64,000 nucleotides of DNA. It comes from Simmondsia chinensis. Its lineage: Eukaryota; Streptophyta; Magnoliopsida; Caryophyllales; Simmondsiaceae. Of this stretch, positions 23,598-34,548 are shown piece after piece. The notes beneath the pieces were generated by a model. It saw only the letters and a program-made list of their open reading frames with translations. It searched no databases and was not told where the DNA came from. Numbering within the stretch: position 1 is the first letter of the stretch; every line of letters starts with the position of its first letter. The stretch lies in assembly GCA_018398585.1 (NCBI GenBank), contig JAGTTD010000026.1, positions 377,001-441,000 of the forward strand, written 5' to 3'. Position numbers and translations under genes: made by a program.

Positions 23598-25459
23598 TTA
23601 TCTTACCGGATCAGCAACTGCAGTAATAATTGCTCGACCTTCTGCTATCATTTCATATGATGCTTGGCCAGAAGAAACAGCATCATAGATGGGTAGGAGC
23701 CTTCTCATTTGCTGCTTTACATTGGCCAATTCTATTTTCATATTTTGTAATTCGACATGATCACCGGTACGGTCGAGTCCCTTTTTCTTTAGTTCACCCC
23801 TGACTCCGTATATATCACTCCTCTTCACGCCAAATCCATAGCCTACCGCTCGATAACCCGGATTTTTCTGTTCATATATTAGCTCTGCAAATACTTCCTC
23901 CTCGATTTCTGATCGAGGTCTGGAAGAAGATCCAAGTCGAGCCTCAACTATTTCTCTAGCTGTATCCTACAAAGAAGAGAAAAAGACATTAAATATATTT
24001 AAATTAAAAAAAATGTGAGATAATAATAAAACCCACCATAAATTCTTGTGAAACTGTATTCTCAAAAAAGCCACCACTTTTTTTGGTATAAGTTTCATGG
24101 TAAAACTCTATACTGGTGGGCTTCCTCCCTTTATTAATTTCCTACAATCAACACGTCAATATAAGTCTTAACTAATTTAACAGGTAGCTAGTAATAATAC
24201 ACTAAACATATACTGAAGTCCTTACAAAACTATCTCTTTTATTGGCATAACTTGTTGAACCAGTCGTGTGAAACTGATTCTGCTTGGCACGTGCTTCTTT
24301 GCCGCATTTACTCTTCTCCTGACATTGGAAATCAACATCAATCCAAGAAAAACTTTACATTCATAATCAATATCAATTTGCTTCCTTCTTTTTGACCAAT
24401 CAAAAATTACTTAAAAAGAAATTATTTTACCTTGCCTTGTGGAGAAAACCAAAAATGTACCAAAGTTATCCATTGGTCATGATTCACTCCTCGTGGCACT
24501 GTTGCAATAACTTCAGCCTCAGTTTTTTTCCCTTGGCAATATTGCGCTTTCAAGCTCGTCTTATAACCCCGCCACATTTTGCCAAGATGCTGTAGTATTG
24601 ATTTATCAATCAATACATCACTGGGCATTGAAAATTTTCCCTAAAATATAAAATCCAATAATAATGTCACAAAAGGCAAGGGAATAGTAAGAAGGCATAA
24701 AGCAGTAGTTGTACTAGTAAGAGAGCAACCACATTTCAGTGCTATATCCAAATTTTACTCGAACAGTAAAATTTGATAGAAGAACCTATTGCCAATTATA
24801 CTATTGAATTAAATTAACACAATTAAGAGTATAAAACATTAATTAATACAATGATAAAGTTCAAAAACTTCAGACATACATATTATATCATATATATAAA
24901 GTAAACTTCAGACATAAATAATACTTACTCGAATAACCTCAATAGCTTCTGCTTTGTATTGGTCATTCATCGTACGCCAATCTCTTACTCCGAGCGGACA
25001 AAACCGTCCCGTTTTTGCAACCTCTCCAATAAACCGGATCAACAAATCGCCACCCTTTCTAATTGGTTGGTGTAGGTCATTGAACCGCACAATAATTCTT
25101 ACACCTTAAGGAAGATGCCATACTTCCTTAACTGGTATCGTACTTAAGGTACTCAAGTTACCTTGGCCATCTATTAACGATTAAGATATACCATTACTTT
25201 TCTAATTGATTGAAAAATTATTATCATAATTAATGCTATAAAATTGAAAATATTTACCGATAAGTTGAAGTAGCTCCCTCTCATCAAATGGCACGTTAGT
25301 GGACCAAACACCAGCTTCCCTGACTGGTCCCTCTGCTTGAGATGTTGACGGTCTTGGCTGACTGTCATCACCTCCTTCATGTTCCGGTGTTGCTGTTGAG
25401 GACTGCACTGATTTGCCACTTCTAAAAAACCTCCTCATTGTGAATCCACGCTTTTCCAA
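23598..25459 (-). pseudogene. Second CACTA 1 protein, TNPA-like, several exons
   Basis: A minus-strand gene in pieces separated by likely introns. The first exon (about 25255-25459) starts MEKRGFTMRRFFRSGK. Later parts include RKGGDLLIRFIGEVAKTGR with RDWRTMNDQYK (about 24908-25110) and LGKMWRGYKTSLKAQYC with QWITLVHFWFS (24422-24628). Further parts are near 24240-24320 and 24060-24150, and the C-terminal part (about 23598-23965) contains YGFGVKRSDIYGVRGELKKKG and a helical segment. The middle and C-terminal pattern fits the plant Transposase_24/PTTA family that binds subterminal repeats. Exon edges are only approximate, so intactness is uncertain. Confidence 0.7.
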
Positions 25460-25655
25460 AAATAAAAGAATTAGTAGATGTATAATAGAACGTACAAAAA
25501 TAAAATGAGAAGGAAATATGTTCCGTAAAACAAATAATCAATAATGAAACAAAGATCATGGACAAAATGAAACAACACGTACAAAAGAAAACTAACATAT
25601 ATGGACAAAATGAAACAACACGTAACATTATTTCACAACTCTAAAAAAACAAAGA

Positions 25656-26330
25656 TCAAATCTCGCCTAGATCATACAAGTCCTTAGGTTTAGTCTTAAT
25701 GACATGATACCATCCCTTTTGCATCTCATCTTGAATATAGAAAACTTGCTTTGCTTGAGATGAGATGACAAATGGATCATATTTCAACAATCGACCCATA
25801 TGCATCAACTTAGAGAAGTTCACACAAGCACCATCATTTCTAAATGTTCTTAAGCCCCTATTTATATCTACCCAATCACAACGAAAAATGACAACTTTAT
25901 AACTCCCATAATAGTCTAGTTCATATATGTCTGACAATTTGCCATAGTAAACTTGTCCATCAGCTACGACCATGACCCCAGAATTTTGTGTCCTCATATA
26001 GCGTTCACGATCTTCTGTATGAAACTTGTATCCATTAAGGACAAAGCCCTTCATTCTTTTAGCATACCGATTTAGCCCACCAGCTAAAGCCCTTCTCAAT
26101 CGGCCTTCTTCGATAGTTGCATCAATTTTGTGCACCTTAATAGAATAAAAGGTAGTATCAAAATTAATGGTGAATATATAATATCAACTTCAACATCGAA
26201 TAAAATATACTAACTTGGTTTTGAAGCCACTCAGAAAACTCTTCAACAATCCACTGATTTTCTAATGTTGCATTAGATCGACCTCTATGGAAATATGCTT
26301 GTCGTTTTTCACTTAAAAATTCACTATAAT
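25656..26330 (-). pseudogene. CACTA 1 transposase C-terminal domain (DUF4216 type)
   Basis: Two exons: about 26218-26330, with RQAYFHRGRSNATLENQW ending EFSEWLQNQ, and 25656-26135. The second contains GLNRYAKRMKGFVLNGYKFH, NSGVMVVADG, VYYGKLSDIYELDY and FRCDWVDINRGLR. This is the DUF4216 module that follows the catalytic part in TNP2-type proteins. It ends WYHVIKTKPKDLYDLGEI. It is open here, but the upstream parts of the same gene are broken. Confidence 0.8.
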
Positions 26331-26398
26331 AAGGAAATTATTAGCAGGTTGAACAAAAATAGTTAATATTGACAAAGTTGCTTCTATTAACACTTATT

Positions 26399-27391
26399 CA
26401 CGAAGTTCCTTGATTTCATCTAGCTGAAGTAGCACATAACGATGCGCTTGTTCCTTACTTCTCATATCAAGGCGAACAATTTTCTCTTTTCCAATTGCAC
26501 GACCCCCAGACTTTAACGAGTATTTACCCAGACTTTAACCATTATTATCATTTCTTTTGGGTCTATTAAAAATGGTCGTAGCACCTTCTAAGTATCTAGA
26601 ACAAAATGTAATAGTCTCCTCCATGATGTAGCCTTCAGCAATGGATCCTTCTGGCCGCGCCTGGTTACTTACGTATGCTTTCAAATGGGACAAATACCTT
26701 TATTACATAAATATAAATAACACGTGAGATCAATTACTGGATGCCAAATATGAGAGATAAAAGTAAATGAAGCATTATCGGCTAACCTTTCAATCGGATA
26801 CATCCATCTATAGTGAACAGGCCCACCAAGCTTAGCCTCCTCTACTAAATGAATTAGTAGATGAACCATGACTGTGAAAAATGTAGGTAGAAATTCCATC
26901 TCCATCTCACAAAGTGTAAGAATAATGTTCGATTGTTGAAGATCGAGCATATTTGGGTCGAGGGTCGTTGAACACAAGTATTTGAAAAAGGAAGACAAGT
27001 CTGAAAGCAACTCAATGACTTGTGTGGCATTGGATGCTCGTAAAGCTACAGGAAGAATATCTTGCATAAGAACATGGTTGTCATGACTCTTAAGGTTTAA
27101 GAGTTTTCTTTGTTTCAACTTCACACATCTAGAGATGTTAGATCCATATCCATCTGGGACCCTAAGTTTCTGTAGAACTCTTAGAAACCGTTCTTTATCA
27201 TTTAAAGACATATAGTAAGAAGCTGGAGGCATGTACGGATCTCTATTAGGACGAGGTTGTAGCCAAAGATGTGGCTTTATGTTCCTTTCTTCAAGGGCCC
27301 TTCTTGCCTTTTCATCATCTCTAGTCGAGATTGTACTCCCAATATGGCAAGTCAAAAAATATGCTTTTTTTCTTCCAAAGCACTTCCTCAT
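26399..27391 (-). pseudogene. CACTA 1 transposase middle part (DUF4218 type)
   Basis: The frame 26681-27391 contains YMPPASYYMSLNDKERFLRV, VPDGYGSNISRCVKLKQRK, LKSHDNHVLMQDILPVALR and GPVHYRWMYPIERL, which mark DUF4218. The next part (about 26399-26680) has ARPEGSIAEGYIMEETITFC and GRAIGKEKIVRLD. A short duplication around 26510-26535 adds a stop. At its N-terminal side the frame is out of register with the catalytic part. Confidence 0.8.
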
Positions 27392-28679
27392 TGTCCACTC
27401 TTTCTATTGAACTGTCTATGTGGTGCCTTTCTCTTTTCTTCTTACTAGTCTTTTGGGTTTTTCCGTACTTGTAACAAACTTGTTCTTGTGCTTTCAAGAT
27501 ATCATTCCCTGATGTCGGAGTAGGAGCACAAGCATACTCCATTGTCCCATCAAACAATTGACTCTGAGATCGAAAAGGGTGATTATTAGGTAACCATTTA
27601 CGGTGTCCATTATAGCAAATCTTGCCCCCAAACTTATAAGAATGTGTATGTTCAGTGCAATAAGGACAAGCTGTGTAGCCCTTTGTACTCCAACCAGACA
27701 ACATAACATATGCAGGAAAGTCATTGATAGTCCACATTATAGCCCCTTGCATCCTAAAGTTTTGTCCACTATAGGCAACATATGCATCAATACCTTCCCA
27801 TAACAATTTCAACTCATGCAGCAATGGTTGTAGGTACACATCAATGTCAAGTCCAGGGCCCGATTTCCTAGGAATAATCGAAGAAAAAATGAATGACGAT
27901 TGCTTCACACATAGCCATGGGGGCAAGTTGTACGGGATCAACACCACTGGCCATGTACTATAAGTAGTATTCATAAGACGGTACGGATTGAAGCCGTCAC
28001 TAGCAAGACCAAGCCTAACACTACGAGGATCTGAAGAAAACTTTGGATACCGAGCATCAAATGCCCTCCAAGCTAAGCCATCTGCAAGATGCCTTAATTT
28101 CCCATCCTTCAAATGGTCTATCTCATGCCATCTCATATCTTCGGCTGTTTTAGATGACATGTATAATCTTTTGAGCCTTGAAATAAAAGAAAAATACCGC
28201 ATAACCTTAGCGGGCTCTCCTTTTTTGGTTGACATAGTTTCATCACTACAACTGTCATCTTCCTTACCCTTAACTGTCTTCCATCTTGAGGTACCGCATG
28301 TATGACAACTCTCTTTTTCAGACATTTCACCCCAATACAACATACAATTATTTGGACAAGCATGAATCTTTTCATATCCAAGACCCAACTCATTGATCAT
28401 TTTCTGAGCTTCATAATAAGATGATGGAAATACCATAATTTGGGAAAATGCATCAACAAGAAGTCTTAGCAACATTGTGAAGGACTCAGCAAACCAACTA
28501 TGCATATATTTCAAGTGAAACAAGTACAAAAGAAATGACAATTTGAAGAATGCGCTATAGCCTGGATATAGTTCTTCATTAGAAGTTTCCAATATCTTCT
28601 TATACTTGGCTTTCTCCTCAGGAGATTGGTTGGGTTGTTCAAGAGGAACTTGGTCGGACCAATCATGTTCATCAGACAA
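27321..28679 (-). pseudogene. CACTA 1 TNP2-type transposase catalytic region, internally deleted
   Basis: This encodes the cut-and-paste transposase core (Transposase_21/TNP2 family). Visible motifs are HACPNNCMLYWGE with CHTCGTSRW (zinc-type cysteines), RLKRLYMSSKTAEDMRWH, RLGLASDGFNPYRLMNTTYS, GPGLDIDVYLQPLLHELKLL and GYTACPYCTEHTHSYKFGGK. After the family motif LPYWEYN the sequence jumps to DDEKARRALEERNIKPHLW in another frame. The strongly conserved block that normally follows (HNLDVMHIEKN type, roughly 30 residues) is absent. This deletion alone should abolish activity. Confidence 0.88.
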
Positions 28680-28838
28680 ATGGGGTTAACTTGTGGAGGG
28701 AGGAATATCAACTCCGATACTTTCTCATAGTAATCCACCAATATCATCTCGACCTATGGCCCTTCCCTCATTATTATTGGTAGATGTTTGACTATTGCAT
28801 TTCAATTATTGAACAATATCTTCTTTTCCATGAAAAAT

Positions 28839-29069
28839 TCATTTCTTATACTTTGGCCAAAAACCCTTAAAAAGGATATGATATTCCACATCTTCTACTG
28901 AGAACCATTTGGCTACTTTGCATTTATTACATGGACATCGAGTTTTTCCTTCTATAAGGTTTTCTTTAGCCAACTTAATGAATTCAATGACACCATCAAT
29001 ATAAGCTTGACTAATCCTTGGTTGCGTGATCCAACTGGTATCCATATCTCTAAATATTAAGTAGTGCAA
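28839..29069 (-). pseudogene. CACTA 1 transposase N-terminal domain (Transpos_assoc)
   Basis: The frame contains MDTSWITQPRISQAYIDGV, then CPCNKCKVAKWFSVEDVEYH and FKGFWPKYKK. This is the transposase-associated zinc domain that opens TNP2 proteins. The probable start is the Met at about 29041-29043. A TGA follows KYKK where tryptophan is expected, and more stops occur before the catalytic region begins at 28679. Confidence 0.82.
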
Positions 29070-29639
29070 TCAAATTACCTAAAAATTGAAAAAAGATAGA
29101 GTTCATAAGACAAATATTTAATCAACCAATCAAAATATATACAAATACAAAAACAAATAATTAATGGGACTTAGGAGAAGTTAGAAATTAAAGTAAGATA
29201 CATGAGTTCCTTATAATCAATTTTAATCCTCTAATGTGAAGGATCCATCTAAACAAGGGATACAACAACAAAGTTTTATTTTTTCAAATTTAAAAATTAT
29301 GAAATCGATATCTAATCTCCCTGACATTAAAAAATTGAACTCACAAGCGCCACCAACACATAATTTTAAACATCAATCAAACACAGTAACACAAGAATTT
29401 CGTCAAAACAACAATTTTTTGTATTAATCAATTCAAATGATGAGATGCAACGATAGAATCATTCGAACCATAGCATTAAGGATGCGCATGAAGCAGGGGA
29501 AAGTGTGAAACGGCGATAATATAAAACTATAATAAAACTACTTCAACCAACTCAAATGATATAACACTTGTAGAAGAATAAGCAGTCCAATAAAAATAAA
29601 AACCGAAACTAGGGCAAGGACATCACATACTAACAGCAA

Positions 29640-29925
29640 AGCAAGAGCAACTGTGAAATCGGAAGGTGAGGGTGAGAGACGAACGCTGGCGGCGACGGTG
29701 AGAGGCGAACCCGGGCGGCGACGGTGAGAGGAGAACGCCGGCGGCGACGGTGAGAGGCGACACGGTTGGAAATCTGGTGGTGAGGGTGAGAGACGAACGT
29801 GCTTTGCGAGGGTGAGGGTGAGAGACGAGGGTGAGAGACGAGGGTTAGGGTTTGCGGGAGGTGAGGGTGAGAGACGACGGTGAGAGCGCGAGAAATGAGG
29901 GTTAGGGTTTGTTCGGGGTATATAT
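29640..29925 (-). repeat. GC-rich minisatellite in the CACTA 1 promoter side
   Basis: Degenerate short units of the type GGTGAGAGGCGA and GGTGAGGGTGAGAGACGA are repeated many times. The tract lies between the right subterminal repeats and the transposase start, where the element promoter is expected. A similar G-rich stretch occurs in the second CACTA element at about 48200-48700. Confidence 0.6.
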
Positions 29926-30080
29926 ACCCGGCGAGAATCTCGGCGCTTATAAGCGCCGATATTTTTTGCGTCATTTAAAATCGCCGAGAATTTTCGACGC
30001 TTTGTCTCGACGCGTTTAAACGCCGAGATTTCTCGACGTTTGTATAAACGCCAATAATTATGCGCCGAGAATTGCCCTTT
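29926..30080. repeat. Right subterminal repeats of CACTA 1
   Basis: Copies of GCGCCGAGAA and CGGCGCTTATAAGCGCCGA match the left subterminal array in inverted sense. They extend to the terminal CACTATAAC (minus strand). Confidence 0.8.
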
Positions 30081-30274
30081 TTTGTTATAGTGACAGTTAA
30101 ATTTTGAACTTTCAAACATACACATGGAAAGCAATAATAAGAGAGTAAATTTGTGCATGGAACTTGTAACAAATAATTTCAACATTTCACTATACCTCTA
30201 GCGTTCATCACATCTCTTGCTATGAGGATATTCAAAGTAGAGACGATTTTTCAAGATCTTAATTAGAACGCATC

Positions 30275-30720
30275 CTTAAGATGCTAAGGTATTAGAAACA
30301 TATGGATTATAAAAACATTGAACAAGTAGCAAAAAATCAGATCTACCTCGTTATTCAAAACTTTACTGTTCCTAGATTTAGACCTAGTTGGGCTGTCTCG
30401 CATGCTCGTTAGTTTTCATCCGAGATCTGACCAACCATGTTTTGTGCCGCACTTTTGGCATTTTGCCTTTTCTTGGCTGAACTCAATGTACCTATTTGAG
30501 GACTTGTTCTTGTACATTCGATATTAATTATCAAAAAAGGGCATAGTTTGTGAGCAAGTTTTTAACGTCAGAAAAATAAGCAATATGTATATAATTTAGA
30601 TAACTTAAAACTAAGAATGAGTTTATAGAGTATGCTTATTCAGGTACATTAGTCCAACCCAAGTACGATGCTTTGGCTCAACAGATTGAAGCATAACCAA
30701 ATCAAGCTCCGACCTATATA
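30275..30720 (+). repeat. Duplicated segment, uninterrupted copy
   Basis: Its first half matches 32680-32830 (for example CATTAGAAACATATG-like and AGATCTACCTC blocks). Its second half matches 57530-57975 (CATAGTTTGT-like, GCTTATTCAGGTACATTAGT). In the other copy, the Tat element and some flanking sequence lie between the halves. A probable LINE 3' end (TTATCAAAAAA near 30525-30537) lies within it. No coding sequence is supported. Confidence 0.7.
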
Positions 30721-30903
30721 AGATGTCTTCATATTCTTGTTTTTCTATTCGATAATTAAGGGGAGAAGAATCTTCTAGTAGTACAGAAGAGACAGAGGCT
30801 CGATTACAAAATAAAGATGAAAATGAAACCAAAACTATATTTTCAAAACTAGAAATTAAAATGTACAACATAATCAAGGTTAGGTGACAAATATAGTGTC
30901 AAC

Positions 30904-32229
30904 TGAAAGAAAGGAATTGTGGAATAATTGGATGCACCTAGAATAGGAGCCTTCTTGTATATTTATAATACTTACACAGATATTCCAAAGAATATTACAG
31001 ATAATATTAATTACAAATATGGAAAGTCCAAAGGCTTGACTTATACTGGCTCCTCGGGATGGCCAAGTCGACGGTGCCAGAGAGATTGTGTGTTTTTGGA
31101 AGCAACTAGGGAAACATGTGGGGAGGATGCCACCGGCTGTCCGGGTTGACCAAGTCGACTGATTGAGTTTGCTTTGGGAACAGAGAAAAGAGGCCCCAAG
31201 CTAGCACAACAAATAATGAGGGACATCGTTTTAGCATTTTTAATGGAGAAACCACCCGCGTCAAATTCTAAAAGGCAAGAATTATCTTTACAGAATTGAC
31301 GAACAGAAATTAAATTAGTGGAAAGACAAGGGACATAGAAGACATTATGCTAATTGAAATGACCAACAGGTGTAATTAGAGAACCAGATCCAATCCCAGC
31401 AATCGATAAACAAGAGCCATTACCAACTAATATTTTATCATAACCATAATAAGGATGAAGAGACGTTAGCAAACTGGGGTTATTAGTCATATAAGACGAT
31501 GCACCACTATCCATTATCCAGGAAAAATCAACTGTAGGAGTAGAATGAGTAGTAAGAGATTAAAAAATAGTTTGAGAAGACGCAAATCCTGAATAAAAAT
31601 TAAATCCAGTTGCATAAATATTAATTGCATGATGAAAAGGTGGTAGATATAACATATGCTCACCATAAATAGGAGCACCGAAGAAAGGTAGCCCGGGTTG
31701 TAAAGTAGAACCAATCATTGCGTGGCGACGAGGGAAGACAGTAAGACGAGCTTCGTGCTATTGTAATCGTCCCCAAAATTTCAACCTGGGGCAACGTCAC
31801 AGAGAAGTAGTGGTGCTGGAATTTGGTGTTGGTAACGTCACAGAGAGGGAGAGAGAGGAGACGAATGGCGAAGGAGGGCGGCGCAGCTGGGTGTTGGTGC
31901 GGCGGCGCGGCTGGGTGTTGGTGCAGCGGCTAGGGTTTGTTTAGGGTTTCGGTTCTCTCTGCTTTTTTTTTTTAAAAAAAAAATGAAAATTGAAAAAGGA
32001 GGCTAGAGTTTGTCTTTACAAGAGGGCTCGGGAGAGCTTTGATACCAAGAAAGAAAGGAATTGTGGAATAATTGGATGCCCCTAGAATAGGAGCCCTCTC
32101 GTATATTTATAATATTTACAAAGAATATTCCAAAGAATATTACAGAGAATATTAATTACAAATATGAAAAGTCTAAAGACTTGATTTATATACAAATAAA
32201 ACTCACTATACAAATATCCTCTAATTTCA
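30904..32229 (-). mobile_element. Copia remnant with large internal deletion
   Basis: The right LTR is about 182 bp (32048-32229), with TTTCA at its right end. It is followed on the minus strand by a primer site, TGGTATCAAAGC. The left LTR starts TGAAAGAAAGG at 30904 and is cut at about 31043, where it joins pol sequence. Between the LTRs only protease (DSGASSYMTNN, about 31490-31520) and the pre-integrase motif WHRRLGHP (about 31050-31075) survive. Integrase, RT and RNase H are deleted. The GC-rich 31850-31930 stretch is in the leader. Confidence 0.75.
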
Positions 32230-32918
32230 ACCTTTAAAAATGGTCCACCATAAAAAGGCTTTTTCACGGAGGTCTAGAAGGCCTTAGAATGCGGATCCGG
32301 GAAGAGTTGCAGGAATAGCTAGCGAAGTTAATCTTCTTAAATGACAGCAAACTATATGCGTTAGAAAAAGGTGGAGAAAGCATCAATCAATTTGTTGAAA
32401 TAAACATCGACTCCAGGGACACTTATCTTCCTTTGTCTTACCCTAACTTGGGGATGCTCTATATAAATCAACTGGACCTTTGTGCTTTATTTAAATCCAA
32501 GCTTGAGTTGTGGTAAGTGATAATGACTCGGGATCATCTAGGCCTGAACACCCACCACGTTTTGAGCCCTTTTTCTTTGTTGATGAGAATTCCTCAGTCG
32601 AGTATGGAGTAGTCTAGTAAGGCAGAGGAGAAAAGGGGGAAGGTGGTGGCTGAATGTCATGCCACTAATTCTATCGACAAGACGCCTAAGGCATTAGAAA
32701 CATATGAATGATACAAACATCGAACAAGTAGTTAAAAATAAGATCTACCTCATTTTCTAGAACTCTACTACACCCGGATCCAAAACCAATTTGGCCATCT
32801 TGCATGCTTATCAATTTTCATCATAATTGTCCCTCCAATGCGGATCAATAGGCAAAGTCGGACATTTTCACCCTGACTTTGACAATGATGTGCACCTAGC
32901 TTAAGGATTTTTTTTTTC
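32230..32918 (+). repeat. Duplicated segment, left half of the interrupted copy
   Basis: Sequence at 32680-32830 matches 30275-30430 by eye at roughly three quarters of positions. It ends at the Tat insertion, together with about 90 bp that has no counterpart. The 32230-32680 part is unidentified. Confidence 0.6.
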
Positions 32919-33387
32919 AGGTATTTTTGGTGGGGTTCTTAAAGGCAGGATGTTATGATTCTAAGTTCCAATAAGCTGTTAAAATCATCTAAATGCCGTG
33001 TTTTGCTGATGTAATAAACCGTAGGGGTTTAATTGGTGATTTTGGCACCAAATATTTGATTGTTAGTTGAGTCGGTTGAGCCAGTGTCCAGATTCATTGT
33101 AATTCTAGATATTTTTTCCTTGTTTTGGTTGGCTATAATTGTATAAGAGCAATCTAGCTTGTCTTGAAGAAGTTTTATGAATAAAATTGATCTCTTTTTC
33201 TCTTAACCCTAATTTCTCTCTATTTCTCATCTCCCTCACTTTTTTCTCATCTCATACTCTCTTTATCCATTGGTTATAATTCAAGATCGTTCTTGAATCG
33301 AAATAATTAGTATCATAGTTTGTGTTTGCTGCCGATTGATCTTGATTTGGTTGATTGGAGCTAGCGAGATGCAAGAAAAGTGTACCA

Positions 33388-34542
33388 ATGGCTAGTGGAG
33401 TTACAACACGAGCAAATGCTGCTACAAATGCTACTTATGCGACTGTTGCTGGTGCAAACATTGGTGCAAGTACTGAAGTCAATCAATTTGGGCAGTTAAG
33501 GCTTCAAATGGAGGAGATGTTTGTTAAAATGTAGTAATCGCAAGAGCAGAAGTTGGCCGAAAAGTTGGATTAACGCTCGCAGCAAATGGAAGTAAGAATT
33601 CAAGGATTACAGTACCAGATCACAAGGCAGAATTTGCCTTTTGGAGCTGGAGTTTTGTCAGTTGCAAGTCAGCTTGATCATCCTCCAGAAGTTATACAAC
33701 CTTAGACAGCAACTGGACAAATTGATCGTCCACCTGATTTGATGCAACCACAGACTTCAGGAGTGAGAGACAGTGGCACAAATAGTAGCAGAAGCAATGG
33801 ATTCAGACAGCCTAGAGTCGAGATCGAGCAATTTGATGGCAAGCAACCTCAATCTTGGTTAAGAAGATGCGAGAGGTACTTCCATTTTTATCACATAAGT
33901 GAGGCTGAGAAGGTGGAATTGGCTATAGTTCACCTTCATGGAGATCAGGAGGTATGGTTTTATAGCCTTATGCCTAGTAATCCTTCATTGCCTTGGTTTG
34001 AATTTGTGGAGGAGCTTTGTGAAAGATACGGTGATGAGGACCTCGATGATATTTTGAATAACTTCAATAAAGTGGTGCAAACCACATCAGTGAAAGAGTA
34101 TATGGCAAGATGTGAGAATTTGAGAGCTAGGATGATTTCTGTTAATCCTAATGCAAGTGAAGCCTATTATATCTCAAGCTTTATCAGTGGCTTGAAGCTA
34201 AAGATTAAGAATCTTGTCAAGGCCTTGAGTCCTAGTACACTATCAAAAGCCTATTCCAAGACTAAATTGTTTGAATCCACAGTATTGGCAACATCTGATG
34301 GCCAGAGAAGCAGAAGTAATAATGGTTCCTATCAATAGCAAAATGTTCCTTCTAAAGATAAGCCCATGAGTGTAGAAGAAAAGAAGGCTCAGAGGCTATG
34401 TTTCAAATGCAATGAACGATATTTCTTTGGATATAAGTGTAATCCAAAGCTTTTAATGTCTGCTAGTAGTGTTGAGGCAGAAGCGGACACTGAAGAGGAA
34501 GAACTGGAGGCTGGTTTGACTAAGCAAGTATAGGAAATATAG
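33388..34542 (+). pseudogene. Chromovirus gag remnant
   Basis: The gag frame begins about 33388 with MASGVTTRANAATNATYATV. It is interrupted by stops at 33532-33537, 33571, 33703, 34336, 34531 and 34540. The main open part (33739-34338) contains VEIEQFDGKQPQSWLRRCER and LPWFEFVEELCERYGD, typical Retrotrans_gag. A zinc knuckle follows as LCFKCNERYFFGYKC, where the usual His is replaced. Confidence 0.88.
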
Positions 34543-34548
34543 GAGGAA

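Larger units (their letters stand above)
22226..30092 (-). mobile_element. CACTA (En/Spm) transposon 1, complete ends
   Basis: A 7.87 kb DNA transposon. Its termini are CACTACAACAAAAAAGGGTA on the left and, on the minus strand, CACTATAACAAAAAAGGGCA on the right. The 3-bp target duplication ACA is at 22223-22225 and 30093-30095. Palindromic subterminal repeats sit at both ends. Two genes read right to left: a TNP2-type transposase (25656-29069) and a second, TNPA-type protein (23598-25459). Stops, frameshifts and an internal deletion disable the transposase, but the ends look usable by a related element. Confidence 0.95.

Noticed and set aside
29538..30185. A 215-codon minus-strand frame rich in SPSP and RLSPSP repeats
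   Set aside because: It is a translation of the GC-rich minisatellite and subterminal repeats of CACTA 1, crossing the element's end, so it is not a gene.
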